A stretch of DNA of 64,000 nucleotides from Pictodentalium vernedei (Eukaryota > Mollusca > Scaphopoda > Dentaliida > Dentaliidae): positions 184,148,083 to 184,212,082 of the forward strand of contig CM062297.1 in the NCBI GenBank assembly GCA_031216915.1, written 5' to 3'. Position numbers and translations under genes: made by a program. Numbering within the stretch: the first letter of the stretch is position 1; the number at the start of each line of letters is the position of its first letter. The notes under the pieces were generated by a model that was not told where the DNA came from, made no database searches, and saw only the letters and a program-made list of their open reading frames with translations. Shown in pieces: positions 54,165 to 64,000 of the stretch.

Positions 54165-54205
54165 GTGCATTACTTTTCATTATTAATGATAATTATATTA
54201 TTTAA

Positions 54206-54449
54206 CCCTTTACCTAATCGTAACGGCCAAAAACGGCCAGCGCTATTTTCAAAACTCGCCAATTAATTTTCATTCTTTTTTTCATTGTTTGTCTCTAAAA
54301 CTTAGGTTATGACCCCTCATTGGAACGAGCTCGTCAATCTCATTCCAATTAGGGGTCATAACCTATGTTTTTGAGACAAGAAATGAAAATAATAGTTATT
54401 CAAGAATTTATTTTGCAAGTGTCGTCTGCTTTTCATGTTAGGTAAAGAG
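54206..54449. mobile_element. piggyBac-like MITE family P, copy 6
   Basis: Left TTAA at 54202-54205, ends CCCTTTACCTAATCGTAAC and …CATGTTAGGTAAAGAGATAA (right TTAA mutated). The core GACCCCTCATTGGAACGAGC and its inverse match copy 2 at 27205 closely. Confidence 0.85.
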
Positions 54450-54646
54450 ATAAAAAAAGCAGAAAGAAAACTCAAGTCCCCATTACACTTACGGCAAAGC
54501 GTTTTCATTTGCGTGCACGGATACATGACACAATTGTTGATTGCATAATTCACTTGTGAAGTTATCGTTTATAATCAAACCCGGAAATCCCAGTAAATCA
54601 CACTTTGGAAAGTAATAAAGTTATATAAACATAATAATATACATAC

Positions 54647-54791
54647 ATTGTCATCTGTCCAACCTTCTTTCCTCCATTTCAGTGCTGATACAAATGCCAT
54701 TGTGAGACAACCAAGAGGCCCTGAACCAGGTAGGTCAACCAACATAGCACCAAATATAGCTAAGAGACCTCCTCCAAACAATAATATACAT
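54647..54791 (-). CDS. SLC9B2: SLC9B (NHA) antiporter, first exon visible in window
   Basis: One base plus 48 codons: CILLFGGGLLAIFGAMLVDL … GCLTMAFVSALKWRKEGWTD, ending DN. It encodes two transmembrane segments and the start of a cytosolic loop, and corresponds to the NHA region just before the IFQPLLFG helix. The donor is AAT|GTATGT. The acceptor chosen (TGTATAG before ATGTATATT) has a weak pyrimidine tract, so the 5' edge is less certain than the others. The next upstream exons are outside the window, since 54.9-64 kb is mobile DNA. Confidence 0.85.
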
Positions 54792-54889
54792 CTATACAGT
54801 AAAATATTTTTCTAAAATGTGAAAACATAAAACATATAAATTAACTGTACAGTTCAGGAACTTTCACAAATGCAGTGCAGCCCTCTTAA

Positions 54890-55060
54890 TTCTTTACCTA
54901 ACAAATCAACCGCATCTAAGTGTAAATTACCAATTGAGCAGTCAAAAAAAATTATCTTTCAAATAATTTCAACAAAAGTCATATCATGTGACCCCTCAAT
55001 GGAATGAGCTCATTCCAATCAGGGGTAACATGATAGGGTTTTGTAGAAATTTGTTGAAAA
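54890..55060. mobile_element. piggyBac-like MITE family P, copy 7, truncated
   Basis: Starts TTCTTTACCTAACAAATC after TTAA (54886-54889). It contains the core CCCCTCAATGGAATGAGCTC and its inverse, then breaks off at about 55060 where the DIRS end begins. The missing right end should lie beyond the DIRS elements, outside the window. Confidence 0.65.
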
Positions 55061-55069
55061 ATGAAAAAT

Positions 55070-57255
55070 ATGATAAATTTATAGTAATTTGTGAATTTTT
55101 ATACTTACCAATGACCCAGACATAACTGGTGCTAACTCTAAAATATCTAGGGCCAAACACAAATTTTGCCCCCCAATCCCCCAAATTTCCATGCAAAACC
55201 GAAAATTAGAAGTCCTATCTGGTCCTAAATACATTTACTTGGCACCAACACCATTCTTTGTAAAAGAGAGTATTACATAATAATTCAGCGGGGAGGTATG
55301 AGTGCCCACTCATGGGAGGGCCCTTCCCGTCTGGGCCATTGGTAAGTATAAAAATATACAAATTACTATAAATTTATCATATTTTTACACAGTATACCAA
55401 TGACCCAGACATAGCTGAATTGTAAATAGGTGGAGGGCCAAGGACTTCTGAAATAATTCCAATCCAGCAATCCATGATTAAGGAACTTAGAATAATTAGG
55501 AATTACATGTATGTCTCACTATAAAGTAATAGAGGAGACATATTCTAAATGAGGAGCCCAATTTTAAGTAATTCCTTAATGTAAGCATGAAGACAAGTTT
55601 CTAATTTTTAAGGCTATTCTGGACTAAGCCCCACAAATTAGGATGGCATATTTGAGAAAGAGTGAAAATCTCCCACAAACATACGCCTTACAATAACACT
55701 TCAGCTGTATGCAGGATATAAATATGGATAAAACAGTATCCTTCAAAGATACATACGTTTTAAGCCAGAGAGGGGTAAAAATCACCCCCCTCCTTTTTCT
55801 GAAGAAGTCCTCAAAAGAAAAAAAGGGGAGAGCTCTGGAAACAATAAGAGCAGTACCAAAAACAATATAAATAATAGTCGAACAGGCACTCAGGTATTAA
55901 TTCATGATTAATAAACGGTGCTTAACATTACTTCAGAAGTTACGGCTATAGCGATGATCCTGGTGATTAATATTGCCCACTAAATAACATACACTGCAGA
56001 CGACATACACAGATACGTCGAAAACCGGTGATAAAAAAAAATATAACATACACATATCCAATCGAGTCACACTGAATGATCCCAGAAGAGAAAACACACT
56101 TCCTAGGTAATCCACAGGAGGCCTCTGTACAATAAATTCCAGTAACAACACTCTCCAACGTGTACTATCCGATATCTACGATCGTAAAAACATGTGTTAG
56201 ATGAGTACAAAACATAATGGAAACTTGGATCTAGAATAGTAAGTAGGTATGATTAACAGGCTCCGACACGGACCGCCCCCAAAATAGATTATGATTTCAA
56301 GGTCTACAAAATACAATAAAGCGTTAGCGCAATAATAATGCGCAAGAGCATTTATATTTAGCATGTAATCATCTGAATACCAGTTAACTGGTTATGCAGC
56401 CTGCGAGGTACTCAAGAGTAGCAATTTAATTGTGATGATTTATAAATAAGCGCTCGTACATAACAAATCAACAAAAATAACAGGACACTAATCCAACTAA
56501 AAGCGGATGTGCCCATGAGGTCGCCATAGAACACGACCCAAATGCATAGTATGTATGTATTAAATTATATGAGACTTGCAGGAAGAAAACTACGTCTTGC
56601 CCGGTAATTGCCTCTAAACACATAGGCAGTGTGTGGGGGTGGGGGTGGGGGGGAGGGGGGAATTCAAAGTCATATCGAAATCTCCTCACCTGCAGTTATT
56701 TAATCGTTCTTGTGTCAGTTAACAAAAATATAGGAACCGCAATGGTTCCCTTATGTCTAACCGACTCCATTATGCCACTATGGACAGAGAAAGACGTGAA
56801 GAATAAAACTTCCCCTGAAAGAAGGCCCTCTCATGGAGGAAGCTTCTGGGGAGCGTCCCATAACAGACACTTGAGAAAATTGATCCAAGATTTCTGTGAC
56901 AACAGAGGTGCTACTAGTAGGATTCACAACAAGACTGTTTAATCTTAAACGTAATCTATTGAATCAAATGAAATGGAGGATACGCGTATCCTATCATTTA
57001 TCCCCATGAATTCTGCAGAGCATCTCCTGCATGCGCTCAATAATCTGGGCATGGTGACACAAATGACGGTAACTAATTGTTCCAGTGCGTCGCAAACTGA
57101 ACTATCATGGGGTGATCCCACTGGTAGCAAAACTGTCCAAATAATCGCATGTTGAGCATCCATACAAATGAAACAGGTGACCTCTCTGAGGAGCGAGTCT
57201 TCTAGTATGTTCAGACGACCCGGTATAGGATGGATAGAGAGATGAACATGAAAGT
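55070..57255 (-). mobile_element. DIRS element E3, left part
   Basis: Begins with the DIRS terminal repeat (55101-55425) and carries the distal part of the element to 57180, where LLPVGSPHDSSVCDALEQLV (minus strand) matches the MT-like region of E1 at 16545-16603. At about 57255 it is cut by the terminal repeat of the next copy. It has no intact gene. It matches the inverted fragment at 13205-14278. Confidence 0.7.
55101..55425. repeat. DIRS terminal repeat of E3 with a triplicated 14-bp word
   Basis: The word CCAATGACCCAGAC occurs at 55108-55121 (direct), 55329-55342 (inverted, one change) and 55397-55410 (direct). Between the first two lie ACACAAATTTTGCCCCCCAA and GCGGGGAGGTATGAG. The same arrangement recurs at 57287-57640. 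Confidence 0.85.
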
Positions 57256-57286
57256 TAAAAAATTTATAGTAATTTATATATTTTTT

Positions 57287-57640
57287 ATACTTACCAATGA
57301 CCCAGACATAGCTGGTGCTAACTCTTAAAATATAGGGCCAAGCACAAATTTTGCCCCCCAATCCCCAAAATTTGCATCTAAAACTAAAGAAAACATGTCC
57401 TGAAAGGCCCTCCACACTTCACCCCTACTGCGCATGCGCAGTGTCAAGGACGTTCCGAAATTGGCGCCATTAATCATTCTAATAACCAGTGCCTGGTAAG
57501 CGCTATGTACTCAGCGGGGAGGCAAGAGTTCCCAACTCCTGGGAGGGCCATCCCCGTCTGGGTCATTGGTAAGTATAAAAAATATATAAATTACTATAAA
57601 TTTTTTAACATTTTTATACTGTACCAATGACCCAGACATA
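57287..57640. repeat. DIRS terminal repeat of E2, left
   Basis: CCAATGACCCAGAC at 57294-57307 (direct), its inverse at 57556-57569 (one change) and direct again at 57624-57637. It includes the palindromic GCGCATGCGC and GGCGCC words. Part of it (57444-57480) is repeated exactly, inverted, at the right edge of the window. Confidence 0.88.
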
Positions 57641-58289
57641 GCTGAATAGTAAAAAGGCTGGAGGGCCAAGGACATAGAGCAAAATGGAATACGCTCAATA
57701 AAATAAAATAGAGTCATCCCCTGTAGGGAAAAGAAGTAATAGGCCTTACATGTATCTTTCTTATTTATGATAAATTAGAAAGATACAACACCTTCCAAAA
57801 TTGAGCTTCATACATCCATGTACTCTATTAATATCCAATATAATCCTTATACTAATAATTTTTAAAGTAAGCCAATAAATAAAGTAAGTCTAGAGAATAG
57901 AGACTCTTATACTCCTAAAAGTGTCTGAGGATTGCATAATCATGTCCGCTGACATATGCAATATTCAAAAGCTATACTTTAAAAACTAAGACTTGAATGA
58001 ATTTTAGAAACCTAAACTTCTCACTAAACAACCATCCCAATAACAGCTCAGAATTACTAACTCCAGAGGAGGTATCCCCTTGTTTTCATAGTAAAACAGG
58101 TGACCCAAGGGAACACCCTCCCCCCCCCCCCCCCTTTTTCTTGCCCTGGGTCAAATAGCCCAGAGCGAAGAGGGCAGCCGAACGGAGACACTGCCGAAAC
58201 AGACAGCCTACCTAGCTATAGTAGCAACTGTTAAGTGAATGACATTCTGAGCAGTAGATAATAGACCTAACAATAGAGGCCTCCAGAAA

Positions 58290-59290
58290 TGGACTCGATA
58301 TTTCTGAGATAAAATTCATGAATGTGGATGGCTGAGCGCAATGAGCGGCCTTCAAAAATCTATAATAGCGACACTATTAATGTAAGCCCAAGAAGTAGAA
58401 GAACTCTTACTTCATGAGCCGAAATCTTAAGCACAACTGCTAAGTCAATGATATACTATAAGCAGTACCGATAGTTAATAGAATCCATTAACAATAAAAT
58501 GGAGCGTAACGTCCTTCTACTAGACATCAAAGACAGAAGAAGCTTACGCCCATAGTAATAAACAGAAATCTGTTTATAAATACATAAACTGTACCCGGAA
58601 AGAGTAAAGGCCTATGCCCATACGAAGACGGAAGGACCTTAAAATAATAGGTTCCGGATAATAGGAGCCTAACTCTTATGCAACAATCCAACCTAAATAG
58701 TAACGGAAGTATTGATTCCGAAACTATGAAAGTGAAAATCATCCATCGATAGTGCATGAAACTCACTGACTCTACAGTAAAAGAGAAACCAACAGAATTA
58801 CTGTCTAAAAGGTCAGAATTTGAAAACTACTGTTTCCAGAGGCTCAAATGATTACTTAGCTAAATAAGAACCGAAGTTAAAATCCGTATAGGAATTTAAT
58901 CTAAAGATTCTAAGTCTATTTATCAAAAAGTTACTAACTGACTTAGATAAAGAGACAAAACACTCAATTGTAAACTATCGTAGAGTGCATAGGTATGAGG
59001 TAACATAAACCTATAACCTAAATAATAACAGGCTGCAGTAGATCTTGTGAAACAAGTATACTAAAAAATAGCAATGAGTAGTATGGAGGGGACAACAATA
59101 TGAACATAATGATCCCTACACCACGACGGAAGAGCCTCCACTTTAGCCGCATAGAATAGCGAAGAAGAGGATCTCCTATAGCAAGAAATCGCGTCCAAAG
59201 CTCGTCCAGTACAGTGCTTACAATGCAATACGGACCACACAACGGAATACATGAAGGTTGCGACCTTGCAGGTTGTGATAAAGATGACAC
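58290..59290 (-). pseudogene. DIRS tyrosine recombinase remnant (E2)
   Basis: Corresponds to 15223-16177 of E1. Near 58300-58350 the minus strand still reads QPSTFMNFYLRNIE, containing the nucleophile tyrosine context. Upstream landmarks (start codon region with SCYRRSSSSLFYAAKVEALP) lie at about 59140-59200. Frames are badly broken. Confidence 0.7.
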
Positions 59291-59574
59291 GATTTACCCA
59301 GTGAAAAAGATCCTCACATAGAGGAAGATTTCACGTTAAAACCCACAGTAGACAAGAGAGAAAATTACTCATGATCTCTGTGAAGATAGAGATGCTATCA
59401 ACAGAAATGTATTGTGGTTGTTTATCTTAGCAATACCTGCTAAAACAACAGCGCCGGAGGATACGCGTATCCTATCATTCCGTCCTATAGATCAATAGAG
59501 CGTTAAGAATATTAGCTCAGAGATCTGGACAAGCCAACCCATACGTCTGCAATTGATTAGCAAGCTGTGTCATA

Positions 59575-60140
59575 AATAAATCATCATTGGGCGCTCCCAT
59601 AGATAGCAAATCTGATTGAATACTTGTTTGTTGAGAGTCCATTCTGACAGCAACAAGCGACCTGTAAGAGAACGGGAGTCCGATAAAACAATCAGACGAC
59701 CCGGAATATGACGGACCAAAACTGAACTTGGTGTACTATAACCAACAGACGGATTCTTTCCATTAAATTGAATAACGGAAACGAAAAAGTGCCTCCCTGG
59801 TTCCGGAGATACGCCACTACTGTCGAATTAAAGGACAGGAATTTGGGCATGCGTTTCTGAATAATGTTCATGCAATGACATAAAGCAAGCCTAAAAAACA
59901 TTATTCCGCGGAAGAAAACTGATTGCTAAAAGACTGCGGAACCCAAAGACCCTGGCACTTCGAATCCGTAGGGATCAGTATTATATCCCAATCTGTATGA
60001 CTGGCAACCGTCATAACAGCCACACTCGGGTCCGGCAACTGCGACGGCACTCTCTGAGTCAACCACCGAATGTTTGCCCCAGTCTGAATCTCTTGTAACA
60101 CTAGATAGACAAGAGAACGTGTAAATCGAGCAATTCATGG
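59575..60140 (-). pseudogene. DIRS RNase H and MT-like remnant (E2)
   Basis: The minus strand reads IRWLTQRVPSQLPDPSVAVM then TVASHTDWDI (the D of TDAS is changed), then FNSTVVAYLRNQG and SFPLFNLMERI, all RNase H landmarks seen in E1. The first catalytic aspartate appears lost. Directly upstream, where E1 has its reverse transcriptase, the sequence jumps to the gag-RT junction. Confidence 0.75.
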
Positions 60141-60635
60141 ATTGCCGAAAAGTTGCCGTCGAAGAGAAGCTCCTCCGAGAACGAAGCGACTCTGAGAGAG
60201 TTCTTAACCTTACTATCCACGCGAGTGGATGTAGCTAGAGCTGCGTCACGTCTAACTAACTCCAATCAGCCACTGAAGGGCGGAGTTATACGTGAACAAA
60301 CTACTGCCCTCAAAAGAAATTACATTGAGAATAATATCCCGTAAATCTTTTCTTGAAGACGTAATGATAACGCCTCAGTAAGGCGGATTACGTATAATAA
60401 AGCGTCTAAGTTAAGTCAACTATACATAATGTCGTTCCCAACATTGAAATTGGAAAAGACATAAACGGCGAAAAAGAATATATGCAGTTTTTAATCACAC
60501 CGTCTAGACGCATATGAACTCTCGGTATGCCCTGCTCTGCCAAAATAAACTATTTGTATAAATGATAAAATGGCAGAAATGAGCAACGCGGACAAGAAAC
60601 TAAACTATCATGCTTAGTAGCAGGCTTGTATATAT

Positions 60636-62880
60636 ATATATAGCGTCGAAAAATAAAACACATGTTGTAATGACAATATTGGACTACGTCGGTAAGTCAG
60701 GGACAATGTCCCCGAACCGATCGAAAAATCCGAGTCCAATGACGCTATAAGTCTCTTATCCAAGATCGCAGCAATGAAGTCCGAAATAATAATCACTGGA
60801 AGATAATGCCAAAAGATATGAAAGGCATCTTCCGATACTACTAAAGGGAAAACTCGAAATCTTTCGAATCCCTTTCGCCATCCTGTCGGACCCTATAAAG
60901 CGTTCGGTCGTCCGTACCTGATGCAACCGCGGACCGCACCGACCCAGCGCCGTCGGATAATTCCTGATTCGGCCGAGAAACTGTCAATTGCTGGGATGCT
61001 GCGAAACAACTGTGCTAACTCGGATAGCACGTCCGTCACTGAGGCCTGAGGAGAAGCGGTCTTACGATGCATTGCCGCTGGAAGCTCCGTGATCGCTACC
61101 CCGTGCATACTACCAATATGCGAGCGAACGGAGTGTATAGGCCTCGTGTCCCTTGGCTACCGGATGGCGCGACCTATTCGCCGTGGAATCACTGAATGCC
61201 GAAACTGATCGGATACTCGAGGTCACGTAGCCAATGTGCGGTCGTGTGCCCTGGTGTGAGGATGAGGAAGCATTAAAGACAGTCTCTTGGACTGTCAATA
61301 TAACGGAGCGTCCCGACCAACGGACATATGCTCCGAATGTAAAATATCTGAACCACAACATGCGGTCCCCTATGTTGTTGGGCGAGAGAGGGACCTCTCT
61401 CGCTCACAGCCCGGACGGACCTGGACCAGCCAGGAACCGGACTAACAGGCTTCCTCCGATCTGTCCTCAATCTGCCGTCACTGGGTGAGTACTAAAGTAA
61501 TTAAAGTGCTCGCATCACCCAAATCTCCTTCCTAGACCGCAACGGACGAACCCGGCAGCCGAACCATTCGATGAATGTACGCTACACCGGGTGAGCTAGC
61601 GAATGTCACTCCGTAGGCGATAGACATATTCCATGAGCACTTATTGCCGCTAACTCTTCATTAACTATGACGACAGAGGCACACTTTTGAAAGACATCTC
61701 CATAACTCTTTGAACAAGAAACCAGAAATGCTTGGTTAGCAAGCATAAAATAATAATATATATAGCGTCGTTCAATAATTCAAAAGTTTGTGTGACATTA
61801 TTGGACTATGTCGGAACTGAGGGACGATGTCCCTGAACCGAACCAAAAATTTCTAAGTCCACCGACGCTATCAGTTTCTTATCCGGCATCGCAGCATTCT
61901 GGTCCGACGAAAGAAGCTGGAGAAGACCAAGTCAGATGACATACACAACAGCATATGTTGTTCCGAAAGGGAAAGCTCGAAATCCTCCGAATCCCTTTCG
62001 GTATCCCGTCGGACCGGATGAAACTTTCGGACGTCCGTACCCGCTTCCGTGGAGCGTCCCGACCCAGCATCGTCGGATAAAATATATGCGACAGATTCAG
62101 TTGATGCTGGGATGCTGCGATAAACTGTGCTATTAAGGAAAGCACGTCCGTTCCCGAGGCCTGTGCAGTAGCGGTCTTACGATGCATTGCCGCCGGAAGC
62201 TCCGTGTACGTTGACTCCCGCACACTTCCTATGCGAACGTCCGGAGTCTGCAGGCCTCGTGTCCCTGGCTACCGGATGGTGTGACCTGGTCGCCGAAGAA
62301 TCCTTGATCGGCGAAGCTGGTAATATATCGGCGGTCACGCAGCCAAGGTGCGGTCGTGTGCGCTGACGAGAAGAGGAAGCCTTAGCAGTCTCAGCGGACT
62401 GCCTATACAACGGAGCGTCCCGAGCGACGGGCGTATGCTCCGCTTACGACACATTTTGTACCACAACATCTGGGGCCAGATGTTGTTGAACGAGAGAGGG
62501 GCCTCTCTCGCTTGCCGTCCGGATGGACCGGAACGAGCTATGAACCGGACTAAAAGGCTTCCTGCGTTCTCCCTCCGATCCGCCGTCACTGGGTGTGCAT
62601 TAGGTTAGTTTATAGTGCTCGCATCACCCCAAAATTCCTTCTAGACCGCAACGGACGAACCCGGCTTCCGAACCATTCGGTGAATGGACGCTACACCGGG
62701 CGAGCTAGCGGACGTCAAAGGCCGTCGAACCTACTAGGGTCCTCTTAGGCAATTGGCGTATTTACATGAGCACTTTTCCGCTAGCCCTTCATTAATTGTG
62801 ACGACGGAGGCACACTGTTGGAAGACATCACAGATACATCACCCTAATCTTGATCGTCTGAAATAGAAATTGATAAAGTA
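60636..62880 (-). pseudogene. DIRS gag-like region in two tandem copies (E2)
   Basis: Two units of about 1.12 kb (about 60636-61755 and 61756-62880) share TATATATATAGCGTCG, ATTGGACTACGTCGGT-like, GGTCTTACGATGCATTGCCG and GACGACGGAGGCACACT-like words in order. E1 has one copy (about 18820-19970). Short frames remain (60893-61108, 61879-62223) but no continuous gene. The product would be the structural protein, assigned by position only. Confidence 0.7.
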
Positions 62881-64000
62881 GAGTGACCCTGCGGGGAAAG
62901 GACCGGAGTGTCCAAATCCCCAACAACATACCGTGACATACGCTTCCCATATTGTCATCGAAATCATACGATACAGAACAGGAGTTAATGCGAGTACACT
63001 GACCACATATAGAATGATAATAAAGTCAGAGGAAGACTTCCTCTTAAAACAATTGATCAATATCCTTTCAATGTGAAAAGAAAACAAGTCCTGGTACTCG
63101 CACTAACCCCTGGCAATCAAAATACATAATAATAATATGATCCATTGATATAGAAAAAATAATTGAAATCAAAATATTTTGAAAAAATATTTTTTCAGAA
63201 CAGCCCAAGTTTCTGAAAAGTAACGTTGAGCCCCAATGGATCCCAAGCCTAAGTGTGGACAAAAATTTTAAAAATATTTTAAACAATTTATTCAACACTT
63301 ACGAACAATAATAATGTATCTAGTTATGATTAAAATAACATCAAGATATTATTTTTTAGAAATCCCCCCCTCACACAGAGGGCTGTTGAAAATGTAAACA
63401 ATGAGTGTAAAAACACTAAAATAAGACTCCAGGCACCCAGGCCCGAAATCAGTTACCAAAAATACACTATCTGATGCAAAACAGACTTCCAGGGAAGAAA
63501 CTGCAGAACATCAGATGGTAGATGCAGAACACAACGCCTAACCACCCCTAGGTGAAGACGTAAACATGGGGAAAGAACAGAATTCATTCTGTTATTCAGC
63601 TAAAACTCCCAAGAAAATTTAGTAATAATAATTACAAAAACTATGCCAAAAGCATGGGAGAATAGCAAGGGGGAACTTAAAGGACAAGGAGAGAGGAAAA
63701 CACTTAAAAAAAACAGTGTAACTAAATAATCAGAATGACAACAAAATGGCTGCTGCCTTGAAAATAGGTAACTTAACATAATTTCATTAAAAAATTTTAA
63801 GTTACAGCCCTGATAATATTCTGTCACACATTCTTTTCCTCTCCTCCTTCTCTATCCTCCTTAGAATCACCATTTCACTAATATTTATGTGTCTGGCATC
63901 ATTTAAACTGAGATTTATAAGCACAAAGATCAGTCAGATGTTAACTGATGAAGGGCCAAACTTAGAATGATTAATGGCGCCAATTTCGGAACGTCCTTGA

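Larger units (their letters stand above)
57256..64000 (-). mobile_element. DIRS element E2, RT-deleted, runs off the window
   Basis: The left terminal repeat is at 57287-57640. At the right edge of the window, 63964-64000 is the exact inverse of 57444-57480 (37 of 37 bases), so the right terminal repeat has begun. Gene remnants on the minus strand are gag-like (duplicated), RNaseH, MT-like and recombinase. The reverse transcriptase is missing. It is a non-autonomous derivative of the same family as E1. Confidence 0.85.

Overview
This 64 kb window is eukaryotic, intron-rich and dominated by transposable elements. A bivalve mollusc is the most likely source. That is an inference from the repeats: elements that open with ACAAGAGGCC and close with a hairpin plus GAGCTAAAAA, carrying internal tandem arrays (rather like the pearl/Helentron-type repeats of bivalves), together with tRNA-headed SINEs, DIRS retroelements and a 2A-bearing CR1-type LINE. 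No bacterial gene, CRISPR array, rRNA gene or free-standing tRNA gene was seen.

Host gene. One real host gene is recognised, on the minus strand: the 3' part of an SLC9B (NHA-type sodium/proton antiporter) gene. Five consecutive exons (54647-54791, 41089-41197, 28488-28624, 25064-25144, 9630-9842) have GT/AG boundaries and compatible phases. They join into 227 residues plus a stop. The 5' exons, which should hold the ion-binding aspartates, lie beyond position 64000. The four introns and the intron upstream of the first visible exon are filled with mobile DNA.

Layout. 1-9.6 kb (downstream of the gene) holds a pogo-like element, a TA-MITE family, a hAT-like MITE, a nest of MITE > Tc1 > piggyBac-like MITE, a tRNA-SINE and a second Tc1 element. 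9.8-25 kb (last intron) holds a hAT-like remnant with a tandem duplication, an inverted DIRS fragment, a near-complete but decayed DIRS element (gag, RT-RNaseH, MT-like region, tyrosine recombinase), a pearl-like array split by a SINE, and a third Tc1 element. 25-41 kb holds palindromic MITEs and a LINE with an open 1184-codon reading frame that carries a 2A-like motif. 41-54.6 kb holds a second pogo-like element interrupted by a 5'-truncated LINE, a foldback-like element inside a SINE inside a palindromic repeat, a hAT-like snapback, and pearl-like arrays. 54.9-64 kb holds a piggyBac-like MITE broken by a DIRS element, itself apparently entered by another DIRS element that runs off the window.

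How the parts relate. The autonomous-type elements (LINE, Tc1, DIRS) could have supplied enzymes for the many short non-autonomous elements, which keep matching ends and target duplications (TA, TTAA, 8 bp). Most transposase and recombinase genes here are broken. The LINE frame is open but has a substitution in the endonuclease SDH motif. The most notable items are the LINE 2A leader, the foldback-like element with terminal arrays of a 15-bp unit, the RT-deleted DIRS copy whose visible inverted ends are identical, and the recurrent terminal hairpin with apparently compensatory changes.
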